From: an uncultured bacterium
Lineage (GTDB): Bacteria > Bacillota > Clostridia > Oscillospirales > Oscillospiraceae
NCBI GenBank assembly: GCA_949288405.1
Contig: CASEKM010000022.1
Span: forward strand, 1-19,119
Length of the DNA: 19,119 nt
Direction: 5' to 3'
Below, piece after piece: positions 11,736 to 19,089 of the stretch (within the stretch, counting starts at the first letter, position 1; each line of letters starts with the position of its first letter). Under the pieces are notes generated by a model. It saw nothing but the letters and a program-made list of their open reading frames with translations, did no database searches and was not told the DNA's origin. The position numbers and the translations under genes are program-made.

Positions 11736-12099
11736 TCAATTCCGGCAAGTTGGCTCAGCAAACCCAGGCGCAGTTCTTGAACCGCACCAGCGGCAAATTT
11801 TTCCCCACGCAGGGCCCCAGTGGGCCCGGATTAAAACGCAGGCAAGCACTCCTGACTTTGCGCGCCGGAAACATTGCAACACTTTCCAAGAGCGCGTCCT
11901 CCCGTAAACGGGGTCCTAGGGGGAGGCGAATATGAGCGCGTGAGCGCTCATTTTGAGCCGCCCCCTAGTGGCTCTTTGGTGACTTTCTGGCCACCCAGAA
12001 AGTCACTCGCCGCCCGCACTGCGCCCGCAGGCGCGTTTCGGAGCGCAACCGCCGCAAAGCGGCGGCTCTTAGGGCGGAGATGGCGGCGAAATCCCCCTG
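11736..12099 (-). repeat. Multi-hairpin repeat element, copy B (with nested module)
   Basis: This is the longest copy, on the strand opposite to A and C. Hairpin 2 is a perfect 12-bp stem (GTGACTTTCTGG / CCAGAAAGTCAC, 11979-12006). Hairpin 3 is TGAGCGC / GCGCTCA (11933-11950). It keeps TTTCCGGCGCGCAAA, a GGGCCC-act-GGGGCCC hairpin and GAACTGCGCCTGGG. Relative to copy A it holds about 61 extra nt at 12021-12081, placed right after GGGGATTTCGCCGCC. The same module occurs alone at 11484-11543 on the other strand. Confidence 0.75.
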
Positions 12100-12222
12100 T
12101 AGTCCCTGAACAAACAGGCGGCGGGGGGCAGCTTTGTCTCCCCGGACAACCTGCCTCCCCTTCAGAATTGGCTGTCCAAACAGTAATCTTTCCCTGAAAT
12201 TCAACAGAAAGGAGGGGACGCC

Positions 12223-13660
12223 ATGTCCCAGCGGAAGCACCGCTTTCAGGCTCCCCCGTCCCAGGACCCCCTGAGCGGAGCCAAGTCCTCCCTGGTCTTC
12301 CGGCTGAACTTCGGCTTCTTCTTCCGGCAGCTGATGGTCTTTCTGATGATGGACCTGCTGCTGTTCGGGATGGCCGCCGTCGGGCTGTGCTGGTACGGGG
12401 AGAGCCGCTGCGCCGGCGTGGCGGCGCTGGTGGAGGAGCGGGGTGTCCCCTCCGCCGACGCCCTGCCCTGGATGGAGGCCAGCGACTACACCATCACCCC
12501 CCTGGACCAGCCGGTGGACCAGAGGACGGGCCAGAGGCTGATCCCCCTCCCCTTCCTGCCCCACTACCCGGAGCTGGAGGAGGGAGTGCGCCAGTGGGAC
12601 CTGTTTGCCTACTACACAGTGGAGCTGCCCAACGCCGGGGAACCCTATGCCGTCACCGTGGACCTGTCCGGCATCGCCGGGGCCCTGTACTGGGCGGGGA
12701 TGGTGCTGCTGGCCTGTCAGGGGTTCTCCCTGCTCACCAATCTGCTGGGGGCCAACCGGTCCATCCACAAGATCCTGCGGCCCATCCAGGACCTGGCGGC
12801 CACCGCCTCCCGCCTGAACTCCATGACCCACATGTCCCGCCGGGAGCTGGAGGCCCTGGCCGGGGAGCTGGAGAAGATCAACGCCACCCACCTGGACAGC
12901 CGCATCGACCTGCCCGCCACCCAGAAGGAGCTGCGCTCCCTGGCCCGGGCCATCAACGCCATGCTGGACCGGATCAACAAGGCCTACAGCGCCCAGATGC
13001 GCTTTGTCTCCGACGCCAGCCACGAGCTGCGCACCCCCATCGCCGTCATCCAGGGGTACGCCTCCCTCCTGGATCGCTGGGGCAAGGACGACCCGGAGGC
13101 CCTTCAGGAGTCCATCCAGGCCATCCGCTCGGAGGCCAAGTCCATGGAGCGCCTGGTGGAGCAGCTGCTGTTCCTGGCCCGGGGGGACAACGACACCCAG
13201 CCGGTGAAGCCCACCCGCTTCGACCTCACCGCCCTGGCGGGGGAGGTGCTGCGGGAGGAGGAGATGATCCATGAGGACCGGGTCTTTCTCCCCCGCTGGG
13301 GGGAGGAGCCGGTGCCGGTGTACGCCGACCAGGGCCTCATCAAGCAGGTGATGCGGATCTTAATGGACAACAGCGTGAAATACAGCGGCCCGGACAGCCG
13401 CATCTACCTGCGGGTGCTGGAGCTGGACGGCCACGCCCGGGTCACCGTCCAGGACGAGGGCATGGGCATTGCCCCAGAGGGCATCCCCCACATCTTCGAC
13501 CGGTTCTACCGCACCGACCAGGGGGCTGGCCATCGCCAAGTGGATCGTGGACCGGCACGGTGGCTGGTTCGAGGTGGTCTCCCGGGAGGGGGTGGGCACC
13601 CGGATCTCCTTCCTGCTGCCCGCGGACCAGAGCCCGCGGGACCGGGAGGAGGCAGTCTGA
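12223..13660 (+). pseudogene. Sensor histidine kinase, frameshifted by a deletion in the G2 ATP-lid box
   Basis: This is the membrane kinase expected to phosphorylate the upstream OmpR-type regulator. Start ATG has AAAGGAGGGG just before it. It has membrane segments at about 36-58 and 152-176 flanking a sensor loop of about 90 residues, then HAMP-like residues (180-252). The H-box FVSDASHELRTP has phospho-acceptor H267, the N-box MDNSVKYS has N383, and the G1 box is DEGMG (411-415). After FDRFYRTDQ (433, base 13521) the expected linker and GTGLG motif are missing. The frame changes, and the conserved end GLAIAKWIVDRHGGWFEVVSREGVGTRISFLLP continues in another frame to the TGA at 13658-13660. 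In the shifted frame, translation instead runs through 50-odd unrelated residues and then in frame into the GIY-YIG gene, giving a 564-residue open frame. It may be true decay or a sequencing or assembly error. Confidence 0.88.
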
Positions 13661-13917
13661 TGTTCTATGTCTATATCCTCCTCTGCGGGGACGGGACCCT
13701 CTACACCGGGTATACCAACGACCTGGAACGCCGACTGGCGGTCCACAACGCCGGTAAGGGAGCCAAATATACCCGGAGCCGCCTGCCGGTCTGCCTGAAA
13801 TACTGGGAGGTCCTGCCCAACAAATCCTCTGCTCTCCGGCGGGAGCGGGCCATCAAGTCCCTCACCCGCCGGGAAAAGCTGGCGCTGATCCAGTCCTTCC
13901 TTCCAGGCGAAACTTGA
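13660..13917 (+). CDS. GIY-YIG domain protein of the UPF0213/YhbQ type
   Basis: The 85-residue single-domain protein begins MFYVYILLCGDGTLYTGYTNDLERRLAVHN, which holds the two short strands (YVY, YTG) and the arginine helix of the GIY-YIG nuclease fold. The conserved RRERAIKSLTRREKLALI block follows. The ATG overlaps the kinase stop codon (TGATG) and is preceded by GGGAGGAGG, so it is translationally coupled to the intact kinase frame. The family is widespread and short. A role in DNA handling is inferred from the fold, but the biological function is not settled. A terminator follows after about 10 bases. Confidence 0.85.
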   Translation: MFYVYILLCGDGTLYTGYTNDLERRLAVHNAGKGAKYTRSRLPVCLKYWEVLPNKSSALRRERAIKSLTRREKLALIQSFLPGET

Positions 13918-13926
13918 AAGTCCGCG

Positions 13927-13957
13927 GGCGGGCCTGTACATGGGCCCGCCTGTTTTC
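13927..13957 (+). terminator. Terminator after GIY-YIG gene
   Basis: Stem GGCGGGCC / GGCCCGCC with an 8-base loop is followed by TGTTTTCT. It ends the response regulator - kinase - GIY-YIG transcript. Confidence 0.75.
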
Positions 13958-14026
13958 TGCCAACATTTATGCTGAATGTACCGTTTTTTCCTCGTTTTGA
14001 CCGCAGAATTTGGCTGGAAAAGGCTC

Positions 14027-14055
14027 TTGAAATTCAAAAAACCATGTGGCATAAT
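14027..14055 (+). promoter_or_regulatory. Promoter for the Rrf2 regulator gene
   Basis: TTGAAA and CATAAT are separated by 17 bases in an AT-rich stretch. This is 38 bases before the ATG at 14094. No clear operator palindrome was recognised, though Rrf2 proteins often control their own promoters. Confidence 0.65.
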
Positions 14056-14093
14056 AACAGCAACCATTCGACACCAAAGGAGTGACGACTGCT

Positions 14094-14519
14094 ATGATGG
14101 TTTCCACAAAGGGCCGCTACGCTCTGCGGGTGATGATCGACTTGGCAGAGCACGACGACGGACTGTACATCCCGCTCAAAGAGATCGCCGCCCGGCAGGA
14201 TATTTCGGAGAAATATCTGGAAAGCATCGTAAAGCTGCTGACCCGAAACGGCGACTTGGTGGGCGTCCGGGGCAAGGGGGGCGGCTACCGCCTGACCCGC
14301 TCCCCCGAGGAGTACACGGTGGGCGGCATCCTGCGCCTCACCGAGGGCGGTCTGGCCCCGGTGGGCTGTCCCGGTCTGGACAGCCGCAGCTGCGGCCGGG
14401 CGGAGGACTGCCGCACCCTCCCCATGTGGCGGGAGCTGGACCGGATCATCAACGAGTACCTGGACAGTGTGTCCCTGGCGGACCTGATCCGTCCCCAGGA
14501 GGAGACGATTCTCCCCTAA
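14094..14519 (+). CDS. Rrf2 family transcriptional regulator with three cysteines
   Basis: This 141-residue winged-helix regulator is of the IscR/NsrR/CymR group. The N-terminal STKGRYALRVMIDLAEH and the wing GVRGKGGGYRL are typical. Cysteines C92, C100 and C106 (GCPGLDSRSCGRAEDC) match the three-cysteine arrangement that binds an Fe-S cluster in IscR-like proteins, and E43 lies in the recognition-helix region. The start was placed at the first of two adjacent ATG codons, 11 bases after AAAGGAG; an upstream in-frame GTG overlaps that site and is unlikely. It stands alone between its own promoter and terminator, with no isc or suf gene in view. It could sense Fe-S status, nitric oxide or redox state; which one cannot be told from sequence. 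Confidence 0.88.
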   Translation: MMVSTKGRYALRVMIDLAEHDDGLYIPLKEIAARQDISEKYLESIVKLLTRNGDLVGVRGKGGGYRLTRSPEEYTVGGILRLTEGGLAPVGCPGLDSRSCGRAEDCRTLPMWRELDRIINEYLDSVSLADLIRPQEETILP

Positions 14520-14525
14520 GGTCAT

Positions 14526-14561
14526 AAAAACAGCCGTGCCCGCGGGCACGGCTGTTTTTTT
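14526..14561. terminator. Bidirectional terminator between Rrf2 gene and amidohydrolase gene
   Basis: A long perfect stem (AAAAACAGCCGTGCCC / GGGCACGGCTGTTTTT) has T runs on both strands. It serves the plus-strand Rrf2 gene and the convergent minus-strand amidohydrolase gene. The T run on the plus strand overlaps the amidohydrolase stop codon at 14560-14562. Confidence 0.85.
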
Positions 14562-16146
14562 ATCTGTGAAACACGGTCTTCCCGTTCAGCACCGTCTCCC
14601 AGACGGCGATTTTGGGGAATTGAGCTGGGTCTGCAGAGAACAGGTCGCCCTCCAGCACCACTAGGTCGGCCAGCTTGCCCAGCTCCAGGGTGCCCCGGAC
14701 CTCCTCGTCCCGGCTAGCCCAGGCGGCGCCGGAGGTGAACAGCCGCAGCCCCTCCTCCACGGTGAGGGCCTGCTGGGGCAGATAGGTTTTCGTCCCCGCC
14801 CGGTTCTGCCGGGTCACCGCCGCTCTCAGGTTGTCCAGAATGTCAAAGGGCTCCACGGGGCAGTCGGACCCGCCGCTGATGTGCAGCCCCAGCTCCCCCA
14901 TGGACTTCCAGTTATAGCACTCCTGGGCGTGGGCCTCTCCCACCCGCTGGGCAATGATCTCCATGTCCGCCTCAATGAAGATGGGCTGGATATAGGCCTG
15001 GAGGTTCCATGCCTTCATCCGCTCCAGCAGGGCGGGGGTGGTGGTCTGGGCGTGGACCACCCCGTGGCGGGCCTGGGGCCAGGGGTCCTCCCGCTGGACC
15101 CGCTCCACTGCGTTGCACACCTTCTGTAGGGCCAGGTCCCCGATGGCGTGGACGGCCACATCCATCCGCCGGCTGTGGGCCGCCCGGATCAGCTCATAGA
15201 GCTCCTCCTCCGTGTGGATGGGGATGCCGTGGTTGTCCGGCTCGTCCACATATCCGGCGATCATCTCCGCCGACTTGGCCCCCAGAGAGCCGTCCTGGAG
15301 CAGCTTTCTGGGCCCCGTGCGGAACAGGCTGGTCCGGTCCGCCGGGTCGCTGCGCACCGCCTGGAAGTCCTCAAACCGGTCCGGCTCCACCAGGCACTGC
15401 TCATAGATGCGGACGGTAAGCGCGCCCTCCCGCTCCAGCTCCCGGAACAGCTCCACCAGACGGAGGGGGTCCATCCCGGCGAGCACCTGCAGGTCGTCGG
15501 AGTGGATACAGGTGATCCCGGCGGCGTTCAGCTCCCGGGCCCCCCGGCGGATCATCTCCTTGACTTCTTCGTCGCTCTCCGGGGGGATGATCTCCATATA
15601 CAGGCGCATAGCCTCCTCCCGCAGCAGGCCGTTTTCCAGGTCCACCTTCTCCCAAACTGCCGCCGGGACCCGGCCCTGAATGGCCTTCAGGCGCTCCATC
15701 ATGGCGGAATTGCAGGCGGCGATGTGGGCGCACACCCGCATCAGGCAGATGGGGATCTCGGTGGAAATGCGGTCCAGGTCCCGCCGGTCGGGCATCCGCC
15801 CCTCCGACATGGTCTCCTGGTTCCAGCCCATGCCCAGCAGATAGGGCGGGGCGTCCCGCTCCACCCGCTCCCGGCCCAGGCGGACGATGTCCTCAATGGA
15901 GCCCACCCCGAACAGGGCCAGATTCTTCTGAAAGAGCACATAGTGCAGCAGATGCATGTGGGTGTCGGAGAAGCCGGGGAGCACCTGCCGCCCCTCCAGG
16001 TCGGTCCTCTCGTCCCAGTCCTGGGCCAGGGCCTCCCGGTCGGTCCCCAGAAACACGATCCTGCTGTCCTCCGTCCCGATGGCCTCATACCGGGTCATGG
16101 AGCGGTCCATGGAGTCCACCGCTCCGTGGTACCAAAGTCTGCGCAT
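14560..16146 (-). CDS. YtcJ-like metal-dependent amidohydrolase
   Basis: The 528-residue enzyme of the amidohydrolase superfamily (Amidohydro_3, YtcJ/N-substituted formamide deformylase-like group) is probably cytosolic. Metal-binding motifs are H63-M-H65 within LPGFSDTHMHLL, the family block LLQDGSLGAKSAEMIAGYVDE, DVAVHAIGDLALQ, HGVVHAQ and GGSDCPVEPFD near the C terminus. The family ending LTVEEGLRLFTSGAAWASRDEEVRGTLELGKLADLVVL is intact. The start has GGGGAGGGA 8 bases upstream and a promoter just before it. It is a single-gene unit. The substrate is not predictable; amide or cyclic amide hydrolysis is the general class. Confidence 0.87.
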   Translation of the reverse strand: MRRLWYHGAVDSMDRSMTRYEAIGTEDSRIVFLGTDREALAQDWDERTDLEGRQVLPGFSDTHMHLLHYVLFQKNLALFGVGSIEDIVRLGRERVERDAPPYLLGMGWNQETMSEGRMPDRRDLDRISTEIPICLMRVCAHIAACNSAMMERLKAIQGRVPAAVWEKVDLENGLLREEAMRLYMEIIPPESDEEVKEMIRRGARELNAAGITCIHSDDLQVLAGMDPLRLVELFRELEREGALTVRIYEQCLVEPDRFEDFQAVRSDPADRTSLFRTGPRKLLQDGSLGAKSAEMIAGYVDEPDNHGIPIHTEEELYELIRAAHSRRMDVAVHAIGDLALQKVCNAVERVQREDPWPQARHGVVHAQTTTPALLERMKAWNLQAYIQPIFIEADMEIIAQRVGEAHAQECYNWKSMGELGLHISGGSDCPVEPFDILDNLRAAVTRQNRAGTKTYLPQQALTVEEGLRLFTSGAAWASRDEEVRGTLELGKLADLVVLEGDLFSADPAQFPKIAVWETVLNGKTVFHR

Positions 16147-16178
16147 GGTCTCGTCCCTCCCCTGTGTTGGTAGCTTCT

Positions 16179-16207
16179 ATTATACCGGGTTTTCGGGAAA
16201 ATGCCAG
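16179..16207 (-). promoter_or_regulatory. Promoter for the amidohydrolase gene
   Basis: On the minus strand CTGGCA and a perfect TATAAT are spaced by 17 bases. The ATG is 32 bases downstream of the -10. The -35 abuts the T run of the upstream importer terminator. Confidence 0.65.
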
Positions 16208-16242
16208 GAAAAAATGCGGGCCGCCAGAGCGGTCCGCATTTC
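16208..16242 (-). terminator. Terminator of the amino acid importer operon
   Basis: On the minus strand, stem AAATGCGGaCCGC / GCGGcCCGCATTT (one internal mismatch) is followed by a run of T. It lies 4 bases after the ATPase stop codon. Confidence 0.8.
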
Positions 16243-16246
16243 CTGC

Positions 16247-17032
16247 TTAATTTTCCGAGTACCGGGACAAAAACTGCCGGGTGCGCTCCTGCTGGGGGTT
16301 CTCGATCACCTGCCGGGCGTCCCCCTGCTCCACGATGACGCCGCCGTCCATGAAGATGACCTGGTCGGCCACGTCCCGGGCGAAGGCCATCTCGTGGGTG
16401 ACGATGATCATGGTGGTCTTCTGCTCCGCCAGGGAGCGGATGACCTTCAGCACCTCGCCGGTGAGCTCCGGGTCCAGGGCGGAGGTGGGCTCGTCAAAGC
16501 AGAGGATATCCGGGTGGAGGGCCAGGGCCCGGGCGATGGCCACCCGCTGCTGCTGCCCGCCGGAGAGCTGGTGGGGGTAGTGGCTCTCCCGGTCGGCCAG
16601 GCCCATCTTGGCCAGCAGCTCCCGCCCCTCCGCCTCGATCTCCGCCAGAATGGCCTTCTTGTTCTGCTTGAAGTCGGGCCGCTCCTGGCTCAGCAGCTCC
16701 TGGGCCAGGGTGACGTTTTTCAGGGCGGTGTACTGGGGAAACAGGTTGAAGGACTGGAACACCAGGCCGAAGTGGAGGCGCTTCTTCCGCACCTCGCTCT
16801 CCCTCTGGGTGGCGGGGTCATCCGCGTCGAACAGGGTTTTGCCCTGGACGACGATCTTCCCCTGGTCGGGGGTCTCCAGAAAGTTCAGGCACCGGAGAAG
16901 GGTGGTCTTGCCGGAGCCGGAGGAGCCGATGATGGCCAGGGCCTGGCCCTGCTCCAGTTCAAAGCTGATGTCCTCCAGGACCTTGGTATTGTCAAAGTGC
17001 TTTTCAATGTGTTGGACTTCCAAAATCGCCAT
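16247..17032 (-). CDS. Polar amino acid ABC transporter ATP-binding protein
   Basis: This cytosolic ATPase of a GlnQ/HisP-type importer (261 residues) hydrolyses ATP to drive uptake. It has Walker A GSSGSGKTT (about residue 37), Q-loop QSFNLFP, signature LSGGQQQR, Walker B ILCFDEPTSALD and switch histidine THEM, all intact. The start is preceded by GGGGAGGG, which begins directly at the permease stop codon (15-base gap), implying tight coupling. It is last of three genes and is followed by a terminator. Substrate specificity cannot be read from this subunit. Confidence 0.93.
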   Translation of the reverse strand: MAILEVQHIEKHFDNTKVLEDISFELEQGQALAIIGSSGSGKTTLLRCLNFLETPDQGKIVVQGKTLFDADDPATQRESEVRKKRLHFGLVFQSFNLFPQYTALKNVTLAQELLSQERPDFKQNKKAILAEIEAEGRELLAKMGLADRESHYPHQLSGGQQQRVAIARALALHPDILCFDEPTSALDPELTGEVLKVIRSLAEQKTTMIIVTHEMAFARDVADQVIFMDGGVIVEQGDARQVIENPQQERTRQFLSRYSEN

Positions 17033-17047
17033 GTGGCTTCCCTCCCC

Positions 17048-17737
17048 TTACTGAAAGAAGGCCAGCTTCTGCTCCAGCTTGCCCAGAAGCAGAGTGACCA
17101 CGCCGCTGAATACCAGATAGTACACCGCCGTGAAGAACAGAGGCCAGGTGAGGCCGGCGATGCCGGAGTTGCCCTTCATGAAGGACTCGCCCATCCAGAT
17201 GACCTCCTGCAGGGCGATGACCCGGGCCAGAGAGGTGTCCTTCACCAATGTGATGATCTCATTGGACATGGGGGGCACGATGCGCTTGATCATCTGGAGC
17301 AGCGTGATGTGGCGGAAGATCTGGATTCGGGTCATGCCCAGCACCTGGCCGGCCTCCCGCTGGCCCTTGGGCACCCCCTGGATGCCGCCCCGGTAGATCT
17401 CCGAGAAGTAACAGGCGTAGTTGATGACAAAGGCCACGCACACCGCCATCATCCGTCCGCCCTCGCCGCTGGGCCAGTTGAACAGCTTCTCCATGCCCGG
17501 CACGTAGAACAGGGTGATGATCTGCAGCACCAGAGGGGTGCCCCGGACGACCCAGACGACTGTGCGGGTCAGCCAGCGCAGGGGAAAGAACCGGCTCATA
17601 GAGCCGAAAGAGATGATGAGACCCAGGGGCAGCGCGCCGATCAGGGTAATAAAGAACAGCTGAAGGGTTTTCAGAAAACCGGTGTTCAGCGCCGCAACCA
17701 CCGTTAAAAAGGTGTTGGAGGTAAAAAAGTCGATCAT
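17048..17737 (-). CDS. Polar amino acid ABC transporter permease (HisM/GlnP family)
   Basis: This is the 229-residue inner-membrane subunit. Several hydrophobic segments include LQLFFITLIGALPLGLIISFGS and MMAVCVAFVINYACYFSEIYRGGI. The EAA loop that contacts the ATPase is present as EAGQVLGMTRIQIFRHITLLQ. A single permease gene implies a homodimer. The ATG has AGAGGA 8 bases upstream. It lies between the lipoprotein gene (106-base gap containing a strong hairpin) and the ATPase gene (15-base gap). Confidence 0.92.
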   Translation of the reverse strand: MIDFFTSNTFLTVVAALNTGFLKTLQLFFITLIGALPLGLIISFGSMSRFFPLRWLTRTVVWVVRGTPLVLQIITLFYVPGMEKLFNWPSGEGGRMMAVCVAFVINYACYFSEIYRGGIQGVPKGQREAGQVLGMTRIQIFRHITLLQMIKRIVPPMSNEIITLVKDTSLARVIALQEVIWMGESFMKGNSGIAGLTWPLFFTAVYYLVFSGVVTLLLGKLEQKLAFFQ

Positions 17738-17784
17738 GGTATCGTCCTCTCAAGAGATGTATGGCAGAGGGGAAAAGCCGCCGA

Positions 17785-17817
17785 AAAGCAGAGCGCGCCG
17801 GGAGCGCGCTCTGCTTT
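17785..17817 (-). terminator. Intercistronic hairpin between binding protein and permease genes
   Basis: A 14-bp perfect stem (AAAGCAGAGCGCGC / GCGCGCTCTGCTTT) with a 5-base loop is followed on the minus strand by T and then CGG. It is stable enough to act as a leaky terminator or a block to 3' exonucleases. It lies 27 bases after the lipoprotein stop codon. Such hairpins commonly raise binding-protein level over permease and ATPase. Confidence 0.65.
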
Positions 17818-17843
17818 GGGAATGTTCAGACGGGGGGATGGGA

Positions 17844-18734
17844 TCACTCCAGGATCACAGACTCCTGCACGCCGTAGGTGGTGGCAGTATCCAGCACGGT
17901 GCCGTCGGCCACCTTCTCAGCCCAGAAGGTGTTGAACTCGTCCACCAGGTTGGAGCCCTGGCGGAAGCCCACGCCGTAGGACTCGGACTCCAGGCCCTGG
18001 GCCTCGTTCAGGTTCAGGGCGATGGCCAGATCCTCATAGCTGGTGCCCTCGCCGATCATAGCGCCGGCCATGAGCAGGTCGATGACGGCGGCGTCAGAGG
18101 TACCGGCGGCCACCTCCATCAGGGTGTTGGACTGGGCCTGCACCGGCACGGTGGCTGCCCCAAGGGCCTCGGCGGCGTCCTCGCCGGCGGAGCCAGACTC
18201 CACGGCCACATTCAGGCCCTCCAGGGAGGTGAGGCCCTCATAGTCGGCCACCTTGTCCGCAGGCACCACCAGCACCTGGGCATTCAGGCAGTAGGGCACA
18301 GAGACGGACATGGCGGCGGTGACCTCGTCGTTGATGGTCATGCCGTTCCACACCACGTCGATGTTGCCGGCCTCCAGCTCCATCACCTTGTAGTCCCAGT
18401 TGATCTCCTGGAACTGGGCCTCCACGCCCAGATACTGGGCAAAGGCCTTGGCCATGTCGGCGTCAAAGCCGATCCACTCGCCGTTCTCGTCGGGGTAGTC
18501 CATGGGCTCGAAGTTGGTGATGCCCACCACCAGAGTGCCCTTTTCTGTGACAGCGGCGACGTCGTCCACCGCCTGGGGAGTGGAGGCGCTGCCGGCGGGA
18601 GCGGAAGTGCTGGCATCTGCCTGGCTGGAGCTGCCGGAGGCGTCGGGGGTGGAAGCGCTGCTGCTGTCGCCGCCGCAGGCGGCCAGAGACAGGGCCATCG
18701 TCAGAGCAAGAGCAAGAGACAAGGTCTTTTTCAT
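17844..18734 (-). CDS. Amino acid ABC transporter substrate-binding lipoprotein
   Basis: The 296-residue family-3 solute-binding protein would be anchored outside the membrane. Signal peptide MKKTLSLALALTMALSLAAC ends in a lipobox with C20 as the lipidated residue. A Ser/Ala/Asp-rich linker (about 23-55) tethers the domain. The binding fold begins KGTLVVGITNFEPMDYPDENGEWIGFDADMAKAFAQYLG, then IDVVWNGMTINDE and a SGSAGEDAAEAL phosphate-like loop. The start has GGAGG 8 bases upstream. It is first gene of the importer operon, with promoter at 18796-18824. The ligand is probably a polar amino acid by family; the exact one is unknown. Confidence 0.93.
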   Translation of the reverse strand: MKKTLSLALALTMALSLAACGGDSSSASTPDASGSSSQADASTSAPAGSASTPQAVDDVAAVTEKGTLVVGITNFEPMDYPDENGEWIGFDADMAKAFAQYLGVEAQFQEINWDYKVMELEAGNIDVVWNGMTINDEVTAAMSVSVPYCLNAQVLVVPADKVADYEGLTSLEGLNVAVESGSAGEDAAEALGAATVPVQAQSNTLMEVAAGTSDAAVIDLLMAGAMIGEGTSYEDLAIALNLNEAQGLESESYGVGFRQGSNLVDEFNTFWAEKVADGTVLDTATTYGVQESVILE

Positions 18735-18795
18735 AGATAAAACCTCCAGATTTCAGAGATATGCCGGGGCTTTACAAGTCCCTTTTCGCTTTCAC

Positions 18796-18824
18796 ATTTT
18801 AGCACGCTAATGCAATGTTGTAAA
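18796..18824 (-). promoter_or_regulatory. Promoter of the amino acid importer operon
   Basis: On the minus strand TTTACA and TAAAAT are spaced by 17 bases, about 60 bases before the lipoprotein ATG. An inverted repeat TTAGC-N2-GCTAA (18799-18810) overlaps the -10 and spacer and could be an operator. Confidence 0.65.
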
Positions 18825-18915
18825 GAATTATTTCGGCGCCCTCCGTCCTTTTTCTGTTTTCCACAAAAAATGCAAATATTTTCGTATATTTTCTATATCT
18901 TATCTGCAAAAGCTG

Positions 18916-18944
18916 TTGGCGGCGCTGACGGCACTGTGTATAAA
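18916..18944 (+). promoter_or_regulatory. Candidate plus-strand promoter in the right-end intergenic region
   Basis: TTGGCG and TATAAA are separated by 17 bases. No convincing coding region follows within the window, but a strong terminator does. Confidence 0.4.
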
Positions 18945-18950
18945 CCTGAT

Positions 18951-19089
18951 CCGTGCGCATTCAGACGGAGGGCCGGTGTCTGTTCCGGCGTATTGGGTGC
19001 TGCCTGCACGCTCTTGTCTCCCGGTCTACCAGATGTCTACCAGGTCTACCGCCGGGAACCGTTGCCGCTCAACGGTTTCCGGCTTTTTT
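18951..19089 (+). ncRNA. Candidate small RNA or leader RNA of about 140 nt
   Basis: The limits are inferred from a promoter at 18916-18944 and a strong terminator at 19051-19089. The interior carries three TCTACC hexamers (19025-19030, 19036-19041, 19045-19050), with a fourth at the very end of the window (19114-19119). The only open frame covering it is atypical and has no ribosome site. It may instead be the attenuated leader of a gene to the right of the window. Confidence 0.35.
19051..19089 (+). terminator. Strong rho-independent terminator
   Basis: A 14-bp stem (GCCGGGAACCGTTG / CAACGGTTTCCGGC, one G-T pair) with loop CCGCT is followed by six T. The T run is only on the plus strand, so it ends a plus-strand transcript. 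Confidence 0.85.

Noticed and set aside
11349..11935. Open frames of 90 and 160 codons within repeat block 2
   Set aside because: They lie entirely in palindromic repeats, have Arg/Gly/Pro-rich translations and no ribosome site. Similar peptides appear from any such repeat.
15956..17707. 583-codon plus-strand open frame across the amidohydrolase start and importer genes
   Set aside because: It crosses a terminator and promoter of the real minus-strand genes and has shadow-type composition.
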